Shown piece by piece: positions 33,814 through 46,209 of a stretch of DNA of 64,000 nt (position 1 is its first letter; every line of letters begins with the position of its first letter). Under the pieces are notes generated by a model that saw only the letters and a program-made list of their open reading frames with translations, was not told the DNA's origin and made no database searches. Both the position numbers and the translations under genes were made by a program. Source of the stretch: Lenzites betulinus (taxonomy: Eukaryota > Basidiomycota > Agaricomycetes > Polyporales > Polyporaceae). The DNA is taken from NCBI GenBank assembly GCA_022264855.1, contig JABYQU010000027.1, positions 248,001 to 312,000 on the forward strand. The letters run 5' to 3'.

Positions 33814-34407
33814 AGCCTGGCGGAGTCACACACTATTCTCTGGTTCTGGAATCTGCTAGCATCCGGGACGCCGCTTTACCAAAGGTTCCGACCCTTACGA
33901 CATGCCAACCCGCTCACCTCACGCTCGTGGCGAGGCTGTTCCTTCCGTTGCGAGCGGGCCTGGGCCGCACTGAGGGCTGCTAGAACATATGAGGACACAC
34001 CGACTACGAGTCAGAACAGCTGCACGCACCTATTTCATACGCTATTTGAGCTCCGTCGGTCCGATTTCAACTCGGACTCTATTGACGTACATCTCACGGC
34101 GCCTGACGAATACACACCTACCGAGTCAACGAAATGCGACTTACATTTCTACCCGTGCTACGACACCGAAAAAGACCATAAGGGTGAGAAGGAACGAAGG
34201 AGATCGATCGACTTGCGACGTCGGAAAGCAAAACGACAGCGGTGGGATGCGTACTACATATGTCATGGTTGCATTATGCGGATAATGTTATGGGATATGG
34301 GGATGCCATAGGATGCGATGGATGATATGGTATATATGTGCGTGTCGGAACGGAAAGAAAGCCGTGAATGTGTACAGGCGGGCGAGAAGGGGCGCGTCTA
34401 GGAGCGC

Positions 34408-37400
34408 TTAGCTTTTGGGCAGCGAGATCGTGGGCGTGGTGGCAAGCGGCGAGGCACGCGGTTGGGTACGTCGCTTGATTTGTGCTTCAAGTTTGCCCCG
34501 TTGCTTGCGGATGTCGTCGTCCTTGAACTTAACGGAGAATGCGAGCTCGATGAACGCCTCGGGGTTGAGTGGTAGCGCAGTGGGAGGAGGGTGGCGAAGG
34601 GCCTCGAGGACAGTCTCGGGAGAGGTGGCTTGTAGAACGATGCGGCGGCAGCCAGAGAAGATGGCCAGACCGACACGGAAAAGGAATGTGATCCCTGTAT
34701 ATAATATATCGTTAGCCACGCCGTACATAAATATATATTTCAGCGTATGACTTACCCTCGAACAGAAAGATGTCCCAAACGCGGAGTAGGTAGTCGGGCG
34801 CCAGTGTATCGGCGAAAACGGACATGAACCTGATGACCGTCACATAAGATGGCTTGCTTTCATGGATGACAAGGTGAGGGCTTACCAGGGCCGACACACT
34901 GCAGCTGGGGAGATCGCCATGTCGCCGAAGATCTTTTTGGCGCACGCCGAATCGTTGGCTTCGAGCGCCTTGGCAAAGAGCGAGGCATCGACTTCGAGCT
35001 GCACCGAGTTGGAGAAGTAGGATCGCAGATGGCTATCCATCAGCGAGATGAAGGTCCAGAAAGCATCTTCCTCAGGCGACTGAAGTAGCAGCTGCCCAGC
35101 GATGAGCGCAAGGCCTTCGTTCAAGCAGAATCAGCTCCTGCTCATGCTAAAACAGAAGAATGGCCAAAGGTGCTCACCTTTGTTGTACTGCACGTCCGGG
35201 ACCATAGACAAGTACGCTTGCAGCATCTTCGCGAGCGACCCGTCTTGCAACTCGGGGTGGTGCGTGAAGCACTCGCGTATATCGCGCTCGATGTCCGCGG
35301 ACGCAGGCACCTTGCCGCGCTCCGCAAGCCGATGATACAGCCCGTCCATCCGCTTGCCCTTGCTATCCGTCAACGTCGCCCACACCTGATAGCGCACTGA
35401 GGCGGGCACGCCCTCTAACACCAACTTGCGAATCTTCTTGCTTTTGCGCGCCTGCGCTGCGGGCACGGACGACATGAGCGCAATCCAGCGTTGCTCACGG
35501 TGCCGGTGCGCCTCCATCTCGGTACCCTCTTTCCCCGTCTTCGGGTCGCTCGGCGACATGTCGCCCATATGACGTTGGCTCGAGCTTCCAGATGCGCTCG
35601 ACATCGCGGGGCTGTCTGCGCGGAGGAAGCCGTCTGCGCGGATGGGGCTTGGCATGGGCAACGAGTCCACACTGCCCGCGAATGGAGAAAGCGGCATTAC
35701 GGGCTTGACAAGCTCGAAGTCCATGTCCTGAACTTGCACTGTCTCTTGGTCGACCGTGTGCTCGCTTGTGGTTGTATACACGCTCATAGTTGGGCTCCGC
35801 GGGGACGAGTCTTTGCTTGTGACGAGGCGTAGTGGCGGCATGTACGGACGGTTTTTCTTCGTGATCTTCAGCCCGAGCACCGACGACGTTTCCGAAACGC
35901 TCTCCGCAGGGGACGTGACGGCAGGAGACATCGGTTCCGTGAGATAGGTTTCCACAGACGGACGCGAGAGCGACAGAGTCATCGATCTTGGCGAGGACAT
36001 GCCCTCCGATGTTCTTGAGCTTGTCGACAGCGCTGCAGATCGGCTGTGGCGCAGCACCGGCGACGCTTTGGAGGTAGGGAACATGCGAGGCGAACGCGGC
36101 GACGTCGGTGGACTCGAACTCATCGCAATGCTTTCCTGTAACGCCTCGAGTGGCGATTGCGCCTGCGACGCCGGGGAGCCACGGCCCATGCCCGCCTGGG
36201 ACTCGTTCAGGGCGACCGTGGCCGCAGCCTGATCGAGCGAAAGCGCGCGCGAAACTTGTGCACCTGCCCCTGCTGGGCCTCCGGCCCGACTGAGCGCGTC
36301 CGCTGCAGAAGAGGGAGACGAGGTGGGGAGCGGGTTCGTGAGCGCACGAGGCGGAGGTGAACGTACGGGCGGCGGCGACACTGTTGTTGGCGGCGGCGCT
36401 TGCCCTGGCCGTTTTCCTGCGGCAACCGTGTTGTTCTGTGATAGCGAGAGCGGCGAAGGCGCGTGCACTCCGCGTAGCACGGAGGACGAGTGAGAGACGG
36501 TGGCCCGCTGTGGGGCGGGTACGTTGGCCGCCGCAGTTGTCGTGGTCGCCATCGCGGACTTGGAGCGTTTTGTCGCAATCTGCAACGGCTTCACGGAGCT
36601 CAGTGGTACAGCACCTTCTTCTCGACTTGATCATCACGTCAGTAAGATTGCACCTAGTAGCAAGTCACCTATCTCACCTGCCCCGCGCCAACGCCTGCAT
36701 TCGATCCTCCTGGTTTCCATTTGTGAACCCAGAGAACGATCTTGATCGGGGTCTTGCCGCCCCCACTGTGGGAGTGAAATTCGCTCTCTGGATTGGCTGA
36801 TTACCTCCCGGACTCTGCAGTGGAGGCGACATAGCATTCTGCCTCCCCGCTGGGTCCGCACTCCGCCTTCCACCCAACTCTGGGCTACCCACACCAGCAC
36901 CGGCACCGGCACTCATCACTGACGCAGGCGAGCCCGTCCTGCTCGGCCCCGGGAGGCCCATTGCACCCCACGGCATCGGCGGACGCGCCCTGTTCGCCGG
37001 AACGTTGTTCTGTGGTTCAACGCTGAACGTGACAGGAACTGGGCCAATGGACGCCGACAAGTCGTAGTCGAACCGGCCATAGATCGTGGGCGGAGCAGGT
37101 CTGCCGGCACGCAACGCTTCGTACGCCATCTGAAGAACGTACTGCGCCCTTCCGGTGGGAGGACCTGGGGGCATGGGCATTGGCTGAGGCGCCGGCTGCC
37201 GCCCATACATAGGGCCTGCGGAGGCTGTAGTCGGTTTAGGCGCGCCAGGATGAGGAAGGAAGAGACTCTGGCGGGCTTGGGGGCTTGCCGGAGGGCGGTT
37301 GGGATCTATTGGCCGTGGTTGGGGATTGATCGGGGGGCTCGTAGAGGGGCCTTGCCGGGGCACCGGGGCAGGAGATGGCGGCGGCCCTTGCGAAGACGAT

Positions 37401-39564
37401 GCGACAGGTGGCGCCGTGACGCTGTAAGGTGGAGGGGGAGGCTGGTCAGGGACTGGGTCCGCATTTGCGATAACCATCATCCGCTTCTCGTTGACCGCGG
37501 ATGATCCCGAGGACCGCTGTGTGGCGGGAGGGATTGCGGGCGTGGGTGGGGGTGAGTGAGGCGCCTCACGTGGAGATCCCTGGAAGATTTCCCCGGCCTG
37601 CGAAACGGCAGTCGATGGCATAGCATTATCCCGTTCCCCGACAGTTAGTTCTTGTCCTGTTCGTTGCTTATCCTTATTCTCGTGGTCGGATAGAAGATCA
37701 TCTTGTCGTTCGTCGCGTTCTCGCTCAAGCCGCTGCCGAAGGTTCGTAGCAGCGCCAGTGTTCGTCGGATACACCGGTGAGACGAGGGTCGGAGACGCGA
37801 ACGATGCCGTCGTGGCGGTTGGGGCGGTCGGTGAAGCCTGGGGAGAGCCAAACGTTGCATGCAACAGCGGGGATGGCTCTGGCTCTTTACGGAAGGTCAA
37901 GGGAGCTGGCCTGTTCTTCTGCAACCTACTCAGTCTCTCCTCTGCTTCCTCCGCGCCCAACAGACCTTCCTCCGGGGCTGACGTTGACTCGCTCAGCTTT
38001 GAGGGTACATGGTCCTTAGAGCCGTTCCTGCCATGTTCGCGCTGCCCGATCGACTCGAAACTCGACTTGGAATGCTCCGTTGGAATCGGAGGCACGATCT
38101 CGCTCGCGGACGCAACAGTGTGCATTGACCCTTTCGAGTACCTCGACATCTTGGATGCCATCGAGTAGCGTGAATACCGATAATCGTCGTAGATGTCGTC
38201 CGCGCCTTCCCAGTCCTCCCCGCCATACTCTGACCCGGAATGGGCAGATGGGAGAGGCGCAGCGCTGCTCTGGGGAGAACCTGAGTATTGGGACTCGGAG
38301 CGAGCGCCGGCAGAGAGTGGTGCCTGCGCGATGCTCTCAGGGGAGTCGGACCGACCGGATATCGGAGGATGTGTCGCGCTGCGGGGTGATTGGGAGTAGT
38401 GGGATTCAGAGCGAGCTGTATCCGGTACCCCTTCGACCGTTGACTCCGGGGATGCCGTTCGTTGAATGGACGTATCGTTCTCGTCGTCTACGTCCGAGTC
38501 TGAGTCTTCGCTTCCCCCTCCTGCGAAATTCTGCAACAGAGACAATCCTATACCAGCGCCACCGTCTGAGAGTGCGACGGAGATGCGCGTGCTAGGTTCC
38601 GAGTCGTCGTATACGCTTGAGTCGCGGTCTTGCGGGAAGCGAGATAGACTGTGGTCGAACGAGTCTAGGCTCGGGTCGACGGGACTGTCCGTCGCCAATT
38701 GCTTGGCTAGCTCACTAAGATGTATTGGAGAGGGCGGTTCCTCAATGTCAGGCGTTGGCGGAGCTATGGTCGGGCTATGGGGATCGTCATCATCCGCCGG
38801 GGTGACGGGTGCAGACACCGACGACACCGTAGTGGCAAGCGATGATGCGTGGCTGAAGGAGCGCTCGGGATGTGAAGATGTGGTGGGCGAGAACGGGGCA
38901 GCGGAGATACTTGTCATTGAGACGCTGGTGGTGATCGCGGGGGAGGGATTGTCACGAGCCGCGACAGTCAGTGCGCTCTGCGATGACTCAGGGCGAGTGA
39001 TGGGGGACATGGCTGACTGTCGCTTGGTGAGGACAGGTTTCTTGAGGCGGCCATGGAAGCGGACGGCATCGCCCTGAAAGTGGCCTACGACGCCTTCGCA
39101 ATAACCCTGGAGAAAGGTGAGCCGGAGGGCGCTGTTCAGTTTCGGATAACTTACGAGGAATACATCGGGTTGGCCGGGTATCTGCATGAGCACGGTAATC
39201 TCGTCGTCCTAAGATGTGATGGTGAGCTTCGAATTCAGATGATAGCGGAAGCAGGAAATGTGTGCTCCAGTGGGGACAACCAATTGAACATATGTAAATC
39301 GACCCACGAAGCTTTGAATGATAGGCCATAGCGTGGGTATGGTCTACCTGTAAAGCTAGTATACTACATGGAAGAGGACTTGGAGCGCCGCGTGGGGACA
39401 AGCAAGGTACGATCGAACGCGAAAGGTAGACGAGGCTCGGGACTCACCTTGAGAAACATGAGGTCCTCCGCGCCCTCTGCAACGCAGTCTTGCAGCGCGG
39501 TGCACTTTCCAATGCCACCTTTGGCCGCAAACCGGGTCCACCGTCCGAGCTCGCTCGCGTCCAT
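34408..39564 (-). CDS. SH3 and TBC domain protein (RabGAP-like)
   Basis: One gene of seven exons (39564-39448, 39208-39155, 39106-36678, 36625-35178, 35114-34886, 34829-34756, 34694-34408) encoding 1545 residues. The first 85 residues form an SH3-like domain (D-L-M-F-L-K-D-D-E-I-T-V-L, then G-Y-C-E-G-V-V-G-H-F). About 1,170 disordered residues follow, rich in Ser, Pro and Thr, with Pro-rich runs that could bind SH3 domains. A TBC domain lies at about 1260-1470 (L-E-G-V-P-A-S-V-R-Y-Q-V-W; L-L-R-V-W-D-I-F-L-F-E-G). TBC proteins usually speed GTP hydrolysis by Rab GTPases on membranes. Here the arginine finger position carries Glu (I-E-R-D-I-R-E, residue 1318) and the Y-x-Q glutamine is Lys (Y-N-K, residue 1349). 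Exons 3 and 4 join in phase across a 51-nt intron, so this is not two genes. The first intron (239 nt) is unusually long. Confidence 0.85.
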
Positions 39565-40913
39565 GTTCAAAGGAACGAGTACAGCTGAGGACCGACGGCA
39601 GGGATCAGAGAGGACTTGTCTCGAGCGAACACAGCAAATAAAGAGCGAATGGAGTCAGTATAGTTAACGAGTGCGGAGGTGAATCAGACACGAGAACCGT
39701 GAAGGAGAATGGATGAGGAGGGACTGGAGGGACGAGCAAGAACAGGAACAAGGCATTAATGAGCTTTTGACAGCTTGGTTGCTTACTTACTAGTAAGACT
39801 TATCGGACTTTGATTAGCATTGTAAGTGATCTAATCATCCCTTCAAGCCGATCTAACACTGACAGACATGATGCTGGTTCCGTCAAAACATCTCTTCTTG
39901 CTTCTCCGCATCATAATCATCTGTCTCACTATATGTGCCTTTTGGCTCGGACAACTCGAACTTTCATATAGCTTGCTGTTCCGACACGTAGTATGACGGG
40001 GTTAATGCGGTATTGAACTGATAGTGCTGAGTATCGTGTACCTACTACCAATATTAACTTCCAGACGAGCTTTTGACGATGCTAGCAGTCATAGGATGCC
40101 ACACGTCCGTCGTACTCCTTTCCACCGTCCATCAGGAGAGCTCTTGACCCAAATCCATCGAGTCTGATACTATCATTTGCTGCTTTCGTAGTCGAGGAAT
40201 AGAAACACTGCCGCTATATGATGTATCCCACTCCAATCTGCCCACGCCACGAAGCCTAGGAACACCTCAATGAATCAATACGCCGCTACTGGCCATATAG
40301 AAGAAGGCCATGTTAGATCACCTCGTTGAGACAGACGATGAATGTAAGCGACCCAGGCTAGGCAAGACGTCTCGCAACTCCAGGTGACCGCCAAGTCAAG
40401 GACGAAAGTTTGTTCAGTAGGTCAAGATATTGAGTTTGTCTTCAATTCGTATTCACTCATGTTCGTTGGCTCGATGCCCTTACAGCATTAATCCATGCGA
40501 ATGTACGAACGCAGCCTCCACAATACGCGTACGTTCCAATTACGAATTACGGCAAGTTAGGCCATCATTGCCCATTGTTCACCAGTACCGCCCTAAACAT
40601 TACTCAAAGTGCCTTTGTTCAGTGAGCCATGACATAGTCCTGCATTGCCGCCCAACAGACACAGCCACTACCTTCGAACCACCCTCATAAAGACACCGGG
40701 CCACTCTTGTTCTTTCACTCCGTTTGGCCTACTCGTTGTCCCGCTGTTGGCTATTGCGACAACGACCAACGCCCAACGCTAGTTAGCGCTTTCAGAAGGC
40801 GATCAGCTCTCGCCATACTTATTGATACTCGAAGACTACGCTCGACTCGGGATACCCAGCTTGCGCAACTCACAGCCAGCTTTTCCCCACTGCGTTCATC
40901 GTTGCTCTTAGCG
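39565..40913. other. Divergent intergenic region, 1.35 kb
   Basis: Lower-GC sequence between two genes transcribed away from each other, so it must contain both promoters. No gene is seen. The frame of the gene to the right is open upstream to 40707, but its first plausible start is at 40914. Confidence 0.55.
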
Positions 40914-43038
40914 ATGACCTCCCAATTACCTACCCTCTCCGCTTGCCCCGGCTCGATGCCCAGTGCGTCCCAGATACCCCAGCACACCCGTCGCCGCCGA
41001 ACCTCCATCAGCGGGAAACTCCTCGGCCTGTTTTCTGCAGGGCATAAACTAGAGTCGGACGCGACTCCGCCAGAAGTGCCCAGACGGCCAATCATCTCCC
41101 ACCCTCAGCCCCTCGAGCGGCGAATCTCACCCCCTATCAGGCTTGGCACCGCTCAGGGGCGACCAGCTCGGAGGAAGCGCGATTACGCAGAAGCGTCGCT
41201 AGACGAGAATGTTGACATTACGTGCTTGGAGAGACGCGACGGCGAGACCATCAGTCGAGCCACCCGTCCACGGCTGGCCTCCGACTCCTCTAGCCACACA
41301 ATCCGCCCGACCTCTCGCCTCAACGCTCATGAGCGCCCGATGTCACCGCCGTTGAAGAGCGCGTTGAAGAAGACCACCCCAGAGTGCGCGACGACGCGAA
41401 CAGACGCGAAGGGTGCTTTGTCGACGCGTCTCAGCCACGGACATGCGCGTGCCAAAGCGGCGCTCAAGTCTATCACAGTGCACAATCGCGCCCCTCCGCC
41501 GTCTTCTTTCAACCATGGACTCATACCACAACCAACGGCGGACAATGGGCTCGGGTACGAGGCTATAAGCTCGATGAACTATCCGGTCTCTTCGTCTTCC
41601 CATTCATCCACCTCCCACCTCGACACCTCAGCTCGCAAATCCGACGCATCTCGTGCAGTGCACACTAAGAAGACCGTGACCTTCGCCGACTCCGCGGATA
41701 CCATGAGTCTCAAACGCTCACGGACGATCTACGACATCCCCAGCGAGATAGACCATTGGTCAGACGTCGCGATGGAAATCGACACCGCCGCGACGAACCT
41801 CCCTGCACCCGCATCCGTTCCCTCGGCCATATCTTTCTCAGGCCCTTTCGCCAATCCGCTCGCCACCGCGCCCCCGCACCTTGCTCCAGGAGGGCCTCGA
41901 CGTAAATCTGATCCGTCAGTGTTCTCTTCCCCAAGCCCGTTGCGCATGCGCAGGTCCGAGCCCCCTCTTCCAACGCGGCGCAGCGGCGTTGCGTTCCCAA
42001 AGACCACCAGCGAACGCGCCGACGTCACCAGGCGTGATCCCGAGAGCTTCAGTACTCTGCTCGCGCGCCAGGTGCCACCAACGCCGGAGACCGCGTTGAA
42101 GCGCGAGCCCTTCCAACTGCCTAGCTTAGGCGGACGGGGTGCTTCCTCAAAGGGTAAGGGGAAGGAAGACAAGGAGAACCAAGGCGGGGCAAGCGCGCTG
42201 CTGGAGGAGGTTCTGCGGGAAATCGCCCGCGATAAGGAGGGCCGCGAACGAGAGCGGGGACGTGAGCGTGAGCGTAGCAAGGCTGCAACGAAGCCAGCGG
42301 CTCAGCGCAAGCCCCTTCCCTGCCCGCCGAGTATCCTGAAGCGCTTCAGCGTGGACATCGTCCCAAGCTTGCGGCATACGACGGTCTGGGACGGCAACGA
42401 CAGGTGTGTATCCCATACAAAACTCTCTAAACATTGTGTACTGATGAAGGGTTCGTTCATTCAACAGTGACATCTACGCATGGTCAGGCACGCTCGAAGT
42501 GCGCGACACGAAGCCTGCATCCTACTTCTATCCGCGCCACGCCATCCACGAGCTCTCCATCCGCTTCCACACTGTCTCCGAGCCGCGCGAAGACCCCGCG
42601 ACCTTCGACCCCGGTTCGAAATCGCCCTCGCGCCCCGTATACGAGTGGCAGACGAACTACAGCGACTACCGAATCCGCGTACCCACCCCCTCGCCCCAAG
42701 CCGGCGCGGGGGACTTCGTGCCTACGCTCGACCCGGCGCGCGGGATCGCCGTCGCGCAGACCCCGGTGCTCAAGGCGAGCGACGACCCGGACGGCCCGTG
42801 CACGTGGCTCGTGCAGTTCTGGGTGCCCATCCCGCTGCACCTGTTCGCGCGTGCGGAGCACCGGACGTTTGTGTGTCGCGCGAAGGTGACGGTGCGGGAT
42901 TGGGAGACGCCGAAGACCGTCGTCCCGGGTGGGTGTATCGCGGTCGGCATGGAGCGCCTGCGGACGGGGCGGCTGCTCCCGGACTTGCCAGCGTCGACGG
43001 CGGGGACCAACGCGGGCGCGTTGAGGTCTGTCATGTGA
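40914..43038 (+). CDS. Unrecognised protein: disordered N-terminus, conserved-looking C-terminal domain
   Basis: Two exons (40914-42403, 42468-43038) encode 686 residues. I do not recognise the family. Residues 1-490 are disordered and rich in Ser, Pro, Arg and Thr, with a basic start (T-R-R-R-R-T-S-I-S-G-K) that could be a nuclear signal. A KEN sequence at 420-422 sits in an acidic and lysine-rich stretch, a possible APC/C degron. A charged helix rich in Arg and Glu (R-E-R-E-R-G-R-E-R-E-R) follows at about 445-460. The last 190 residues, after the intron, are compact and aromatic-rich (D-I-Y-A-W-S-G-T-L-E-V; V-Q-F-W-V-P-I-P), suggesting a folded beta-rich domain. The start chosen is the first ATG with plausible context; the frame is open upstream without one. 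It converges on AKR1. Confidence 0.75.
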
Positions 43039-43455
43039 GAAGGAGGTTCACGTTTACGGCTTGGTCGCCGTGCTGGTCGCGCATGTTCTCATAGGTAGGT
43101 ACTAGTATGACTTATTCGGATGTATCTGTACTTGTGGGCGTGGGTATCGCCACCACCGTTATGATCATGTAGCATGTAGCATGATCGCCGTGCGTTATAT
43201 ATGTATACGCACGCTTCATAACTTCTGTGGACAGAGACGGCTTGCATCTGACGGTAAAGGTATGACCTTCATTTTGTTGTTTTGTTTGTCCATCGGCGTG
43301 AAGGCAAACCTCATAACAATCGTAACGTATCGTCATTCATACAGCAGCACCTAGCGAGGGCCATCCGTGTCCGAATATACACAGAACTGAACAATCGACA
43401 ATCGACAGCACTCGAGAACACACCCACTCTCGCATCCCCCGACCCCAGGTCAAGC
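43039..43455. other. Convergent 3' spacer
   Basis: 417 bases between the stop codons of two converging genes. It is AT-richer than its flanks and presumably holds both polyadenylation regions. No gene is seen. Confidence 0.55.
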
Positions 43456-46209
43456 TCAGGCCTGACTGAGCGGCTCGTACCCGCTACGACTGCTCCGCCC
43501 CAGGCCGAAGCCCATGAACAGTTTGTGCCTGAGCGACGGCTTCCGCACGCCCTCGTTCAGATGCAGCTCCTCCCCGCCCTCCTCGCGTCGGCGCTTCGCC
43601 TCCGCGAAGCCCTCGAGCGGCACATCGTACAGGCGCTCGTACTCGACCCCGAGCTCCTCCCCACGTGTCCAGAAGTCGCGGCAGTTGCCCCCGATGCCCA
43701 TGTCGAAGGGGTTCGGCGCCCGCGCGGCGCGCGCGAGCCCATCTGCCGCCTTGCCCTTCGTGAACCGGTCGAAGCCGAGCAGGTTCATGAGGAAGCCGCT
43801 CCCGCATCCCGCGCACACCCCATGTGCGTGCTGGTGCTGGTGTCCGCCCGCCTGCACGCCTTCAGCGGAGTCTTCTGAAGGCAGCGCGCGGTGCTGGTGC
43901 CCCATCTGCCCGTGCATGGTTGCGCCACCGCGCCCGCCCATGAAGCCGTACCGGCCGAGGTTCGAGACCTCGAACGTGGTCATCTGGCGCGCGACCTGCC
44001 AGAGCTGCGTGGCGAGGAGAATGAGCGTCCAGGAGAGCTGGAGCGTGGACCAGGCGGCGACGGAGAAGAGGAAGGTGTCGTGTGCAGTGATGGCACAGAG
44101 CTGCGTAGGGAGGATGCAAGAAGGCGAGATGTCGGCGGGCTCTGTCGAGATCGAGAGGGAAGAGAAATCTGAGGATGGGTCAATCATCATTTCCGCATGC
44201 TCTGTAACGTTTGTAAGCCTACATTCGAATGTGAGATAGTCGAAGAGCACGATGCCCAAGACAAGCGTCATGACAAAGAGCAAGAACTGCCTGTGGTTGT
44301 TAACACCGACTGTATGATGGTTAGTGATACGATGGCAGCCAACAGTCACAGATACATACTGCAGTTCCAAACCCATGGGCAATGGCTGCGAGGTGTATTA
44401 GTACATACCTCAAAGAATACTCAGATAAACGTACTGGTCATGGCGTGCTATGCAGCGGTCACATATGCGACAATGTTTTGAGCGAAGTGGCTTCCGTGCC
44501 TTCGAAGATTTGCGTTAGACGAAGGAATTGGATTCAGTTTACTATATCGCCTCACCATACACTGAATGCAGAACGTCTGGCCATTTAGGCGACCTTGCGA
44601 GGCAAGTTCCTCTATCACCTAACTCCAAGGTAAGAAGGTGAAAACAGTACAGCGTGCTTTCTACCTACCGTTTTCAACTCAGCATCGTTTGACGGTCTGG
44701 GGCAAGTTCCTGGGTCCAGGCTGATCGCGCGGAAGAAGTTGTATGCGCATAGCCCGATGGTGATCGCGAGCGTAAGGTGAACGAATGGGTGTGATTCGGT
44801 TTCTATGCGAGTGAACGGTCAGCGCAGAATGCATCCAGGCGAATATACACCTACGATGGATGAGACGTGTAAGCCACGCATACGTAACCCATACCATCGA
44901 ACCGGTGATGATGCCCGCAAAGTAAGGGCTATGCGTCACGCTATCGGTATAATTAGATTTGTCCAGCAGTGCGCGGGTTACAATCTGAGTGTTTGGTCAA
45001 TATACGCGCTAGAAACTGATACATTGAGACACCTACATGGTGCATGCCGAAGAATAGGGCCATAGCTAATATTATACCCGTGTACCACGGTAGAATCTTG
45101 AGGGTCATGAACATGAGGAATAGGAATACAGTTGGGAGAGCGAAGATGACCATCTTCGTGTTCCTCTGTAGTCAAGTTCAGCTATTACTTCAGTGACTGA
45201 ACCCGACAGTCGACTGACCTCGCTGAGAGGCTTGCGTTTGGGGATACCGTCTTCGGTGTAGCCGCCCTCGTCGAGTGCCCGTTTCCAGGCACCCAGACTC
45301 TTCAGCTCCACCGCCATATCCCGTGCGGTCCGACCTTCACCGTCCTTCGCATGCACATCTGCACCCGCCTCTACCAGTCTTCGAATGCAGACCCTGTTGC
45401 CCCTGACAACCGCCCAGTGTAGAGGCGAAAGTCCAGTGTCGTCCTGGGTGTTCGGACTAGCCCCGTGCTTGAGTAGTAGGTCCACCGAAAGCGCGTCTCC
45501 TTGGTATGCAGCCCACATAAGAGATGTGTGTCCCTGGGAATCACGCCCGTCGACATTGATTGGCTGGTGAAGGAGGTAGAGCAATGCCATAACAGAGGAA
45601 GAGTGTGTGACAAGGTGCAGAGTGTTGTATCCTTGCGCGTCGGTGATATTGGGGTCCGCGTTGTGCGCGATGAGCAGCTGAATAACGTACAAGTACCCGT
45701 TGCGCGCGGCCCATTGCATTGGCGTCGCAACAAGGTCTCCGCCCAACGCATCCACCTCCGCGCCCTGCTCGAGAAGGTAGCGGCATGCCGCGAGTTGCGC
45801 GTTAATTGCAGCCCAGTGAAGCGGGGTGATGTTCTGCTCGTCCCGGTCCGATGCACTTGCGCTCCCAGACTCGATCAGTGTCCGAATGGTGTCGACGTCG
45901 CCACGTTGTGCAGCGACGAATATGTTCGACTGTGAAACGTGTGTGAGACATGCCGGGGCCGTCAACAAACGGTGTGCATACATCCGGTTCTTGCATGGTC
46001 TGCAAGGCTTGTGCGAACGTCATGGAAGAGGCAGAAGCGGAGGTAGCGGTAACCGTCGAGGGCGAGGGCGCGCTCTTCGAGCTGACCATCGCTGTGGGGT
46101 CTTCCATGGGGGCGGAAAGTGGTGTGGTCGTCGTCGTAAAGGTCTCTGCCCGCAGCTGGGCGCCAGGCGGTGAACGTGGTCGTGGTCTGGGATGCGGTGC
46201 AGAATTCAT
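43456..46209 (-). CDS. AKR1: Ankyrin-repeat DHHC palmitoyltransferase
   Basis: It transfers palmitate to cysteines of membrane-associated proteins, acting in Golgi or endosomal membranes. Ten exons: 46209-45982, 45929-45219, 45165-45037, 44984-44855, 44802-44669, 44618-44556, 44499-44435, 44385-44360, 44309-44223 and 44168-43456, giving 761 residues. Ankyrin repeats fill residues about 77-290 (T-P-L-H-W-A-A; T-S-L-M-W-A-A; S-P-L-H-W-A-V). Hydrophobic segments follow from about 315. The cysteine-rich domain ends in D-H-H-C at 486-489, catalytic Cys489, then P-W-V-W-N-C. Exon 8, which carries H-C-P-W, is 26 nt. The intron 44222-44169 is 54 nt with no stop, so retention would add 18 residues. 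I removed it because the joined sequence restores the family's Y-L-T-F-E-Y. An upstream in-frame ATG at 46233 is possible. Confidence 0.92.

Larger units (their letters stand above)
30956..34407. other. Gene-poor island of 3.4 kb
   Basis: No confident gene lies between acyl-CoA oxidase and the TBC protein. It includes the oxidase promoter, a diverged direct-repeat pair near 31.6 and 32.2 kb, and a 276-codon open frame at 32983-33813 described separately. Composition and the many overlapping frames suggest non-coding or decayed repetitive DNA. Confidence 0.55.

Noticed and set aside
30956..34407. Possible intact transposon in the island
   Set aside because: No transposase, reverse transcriptase or integrase motif and no clear terminal repeats were seen; only a short diverged repeat pair.
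35495..36637. A 380-codon frame overlapping the SH3-TBC gene on the same strand
   Set aside because: It is the shifted-frame shadow of exon 4. The true frame carries the disordered region that leads into the TBC domain and joins its neighbours in phase.
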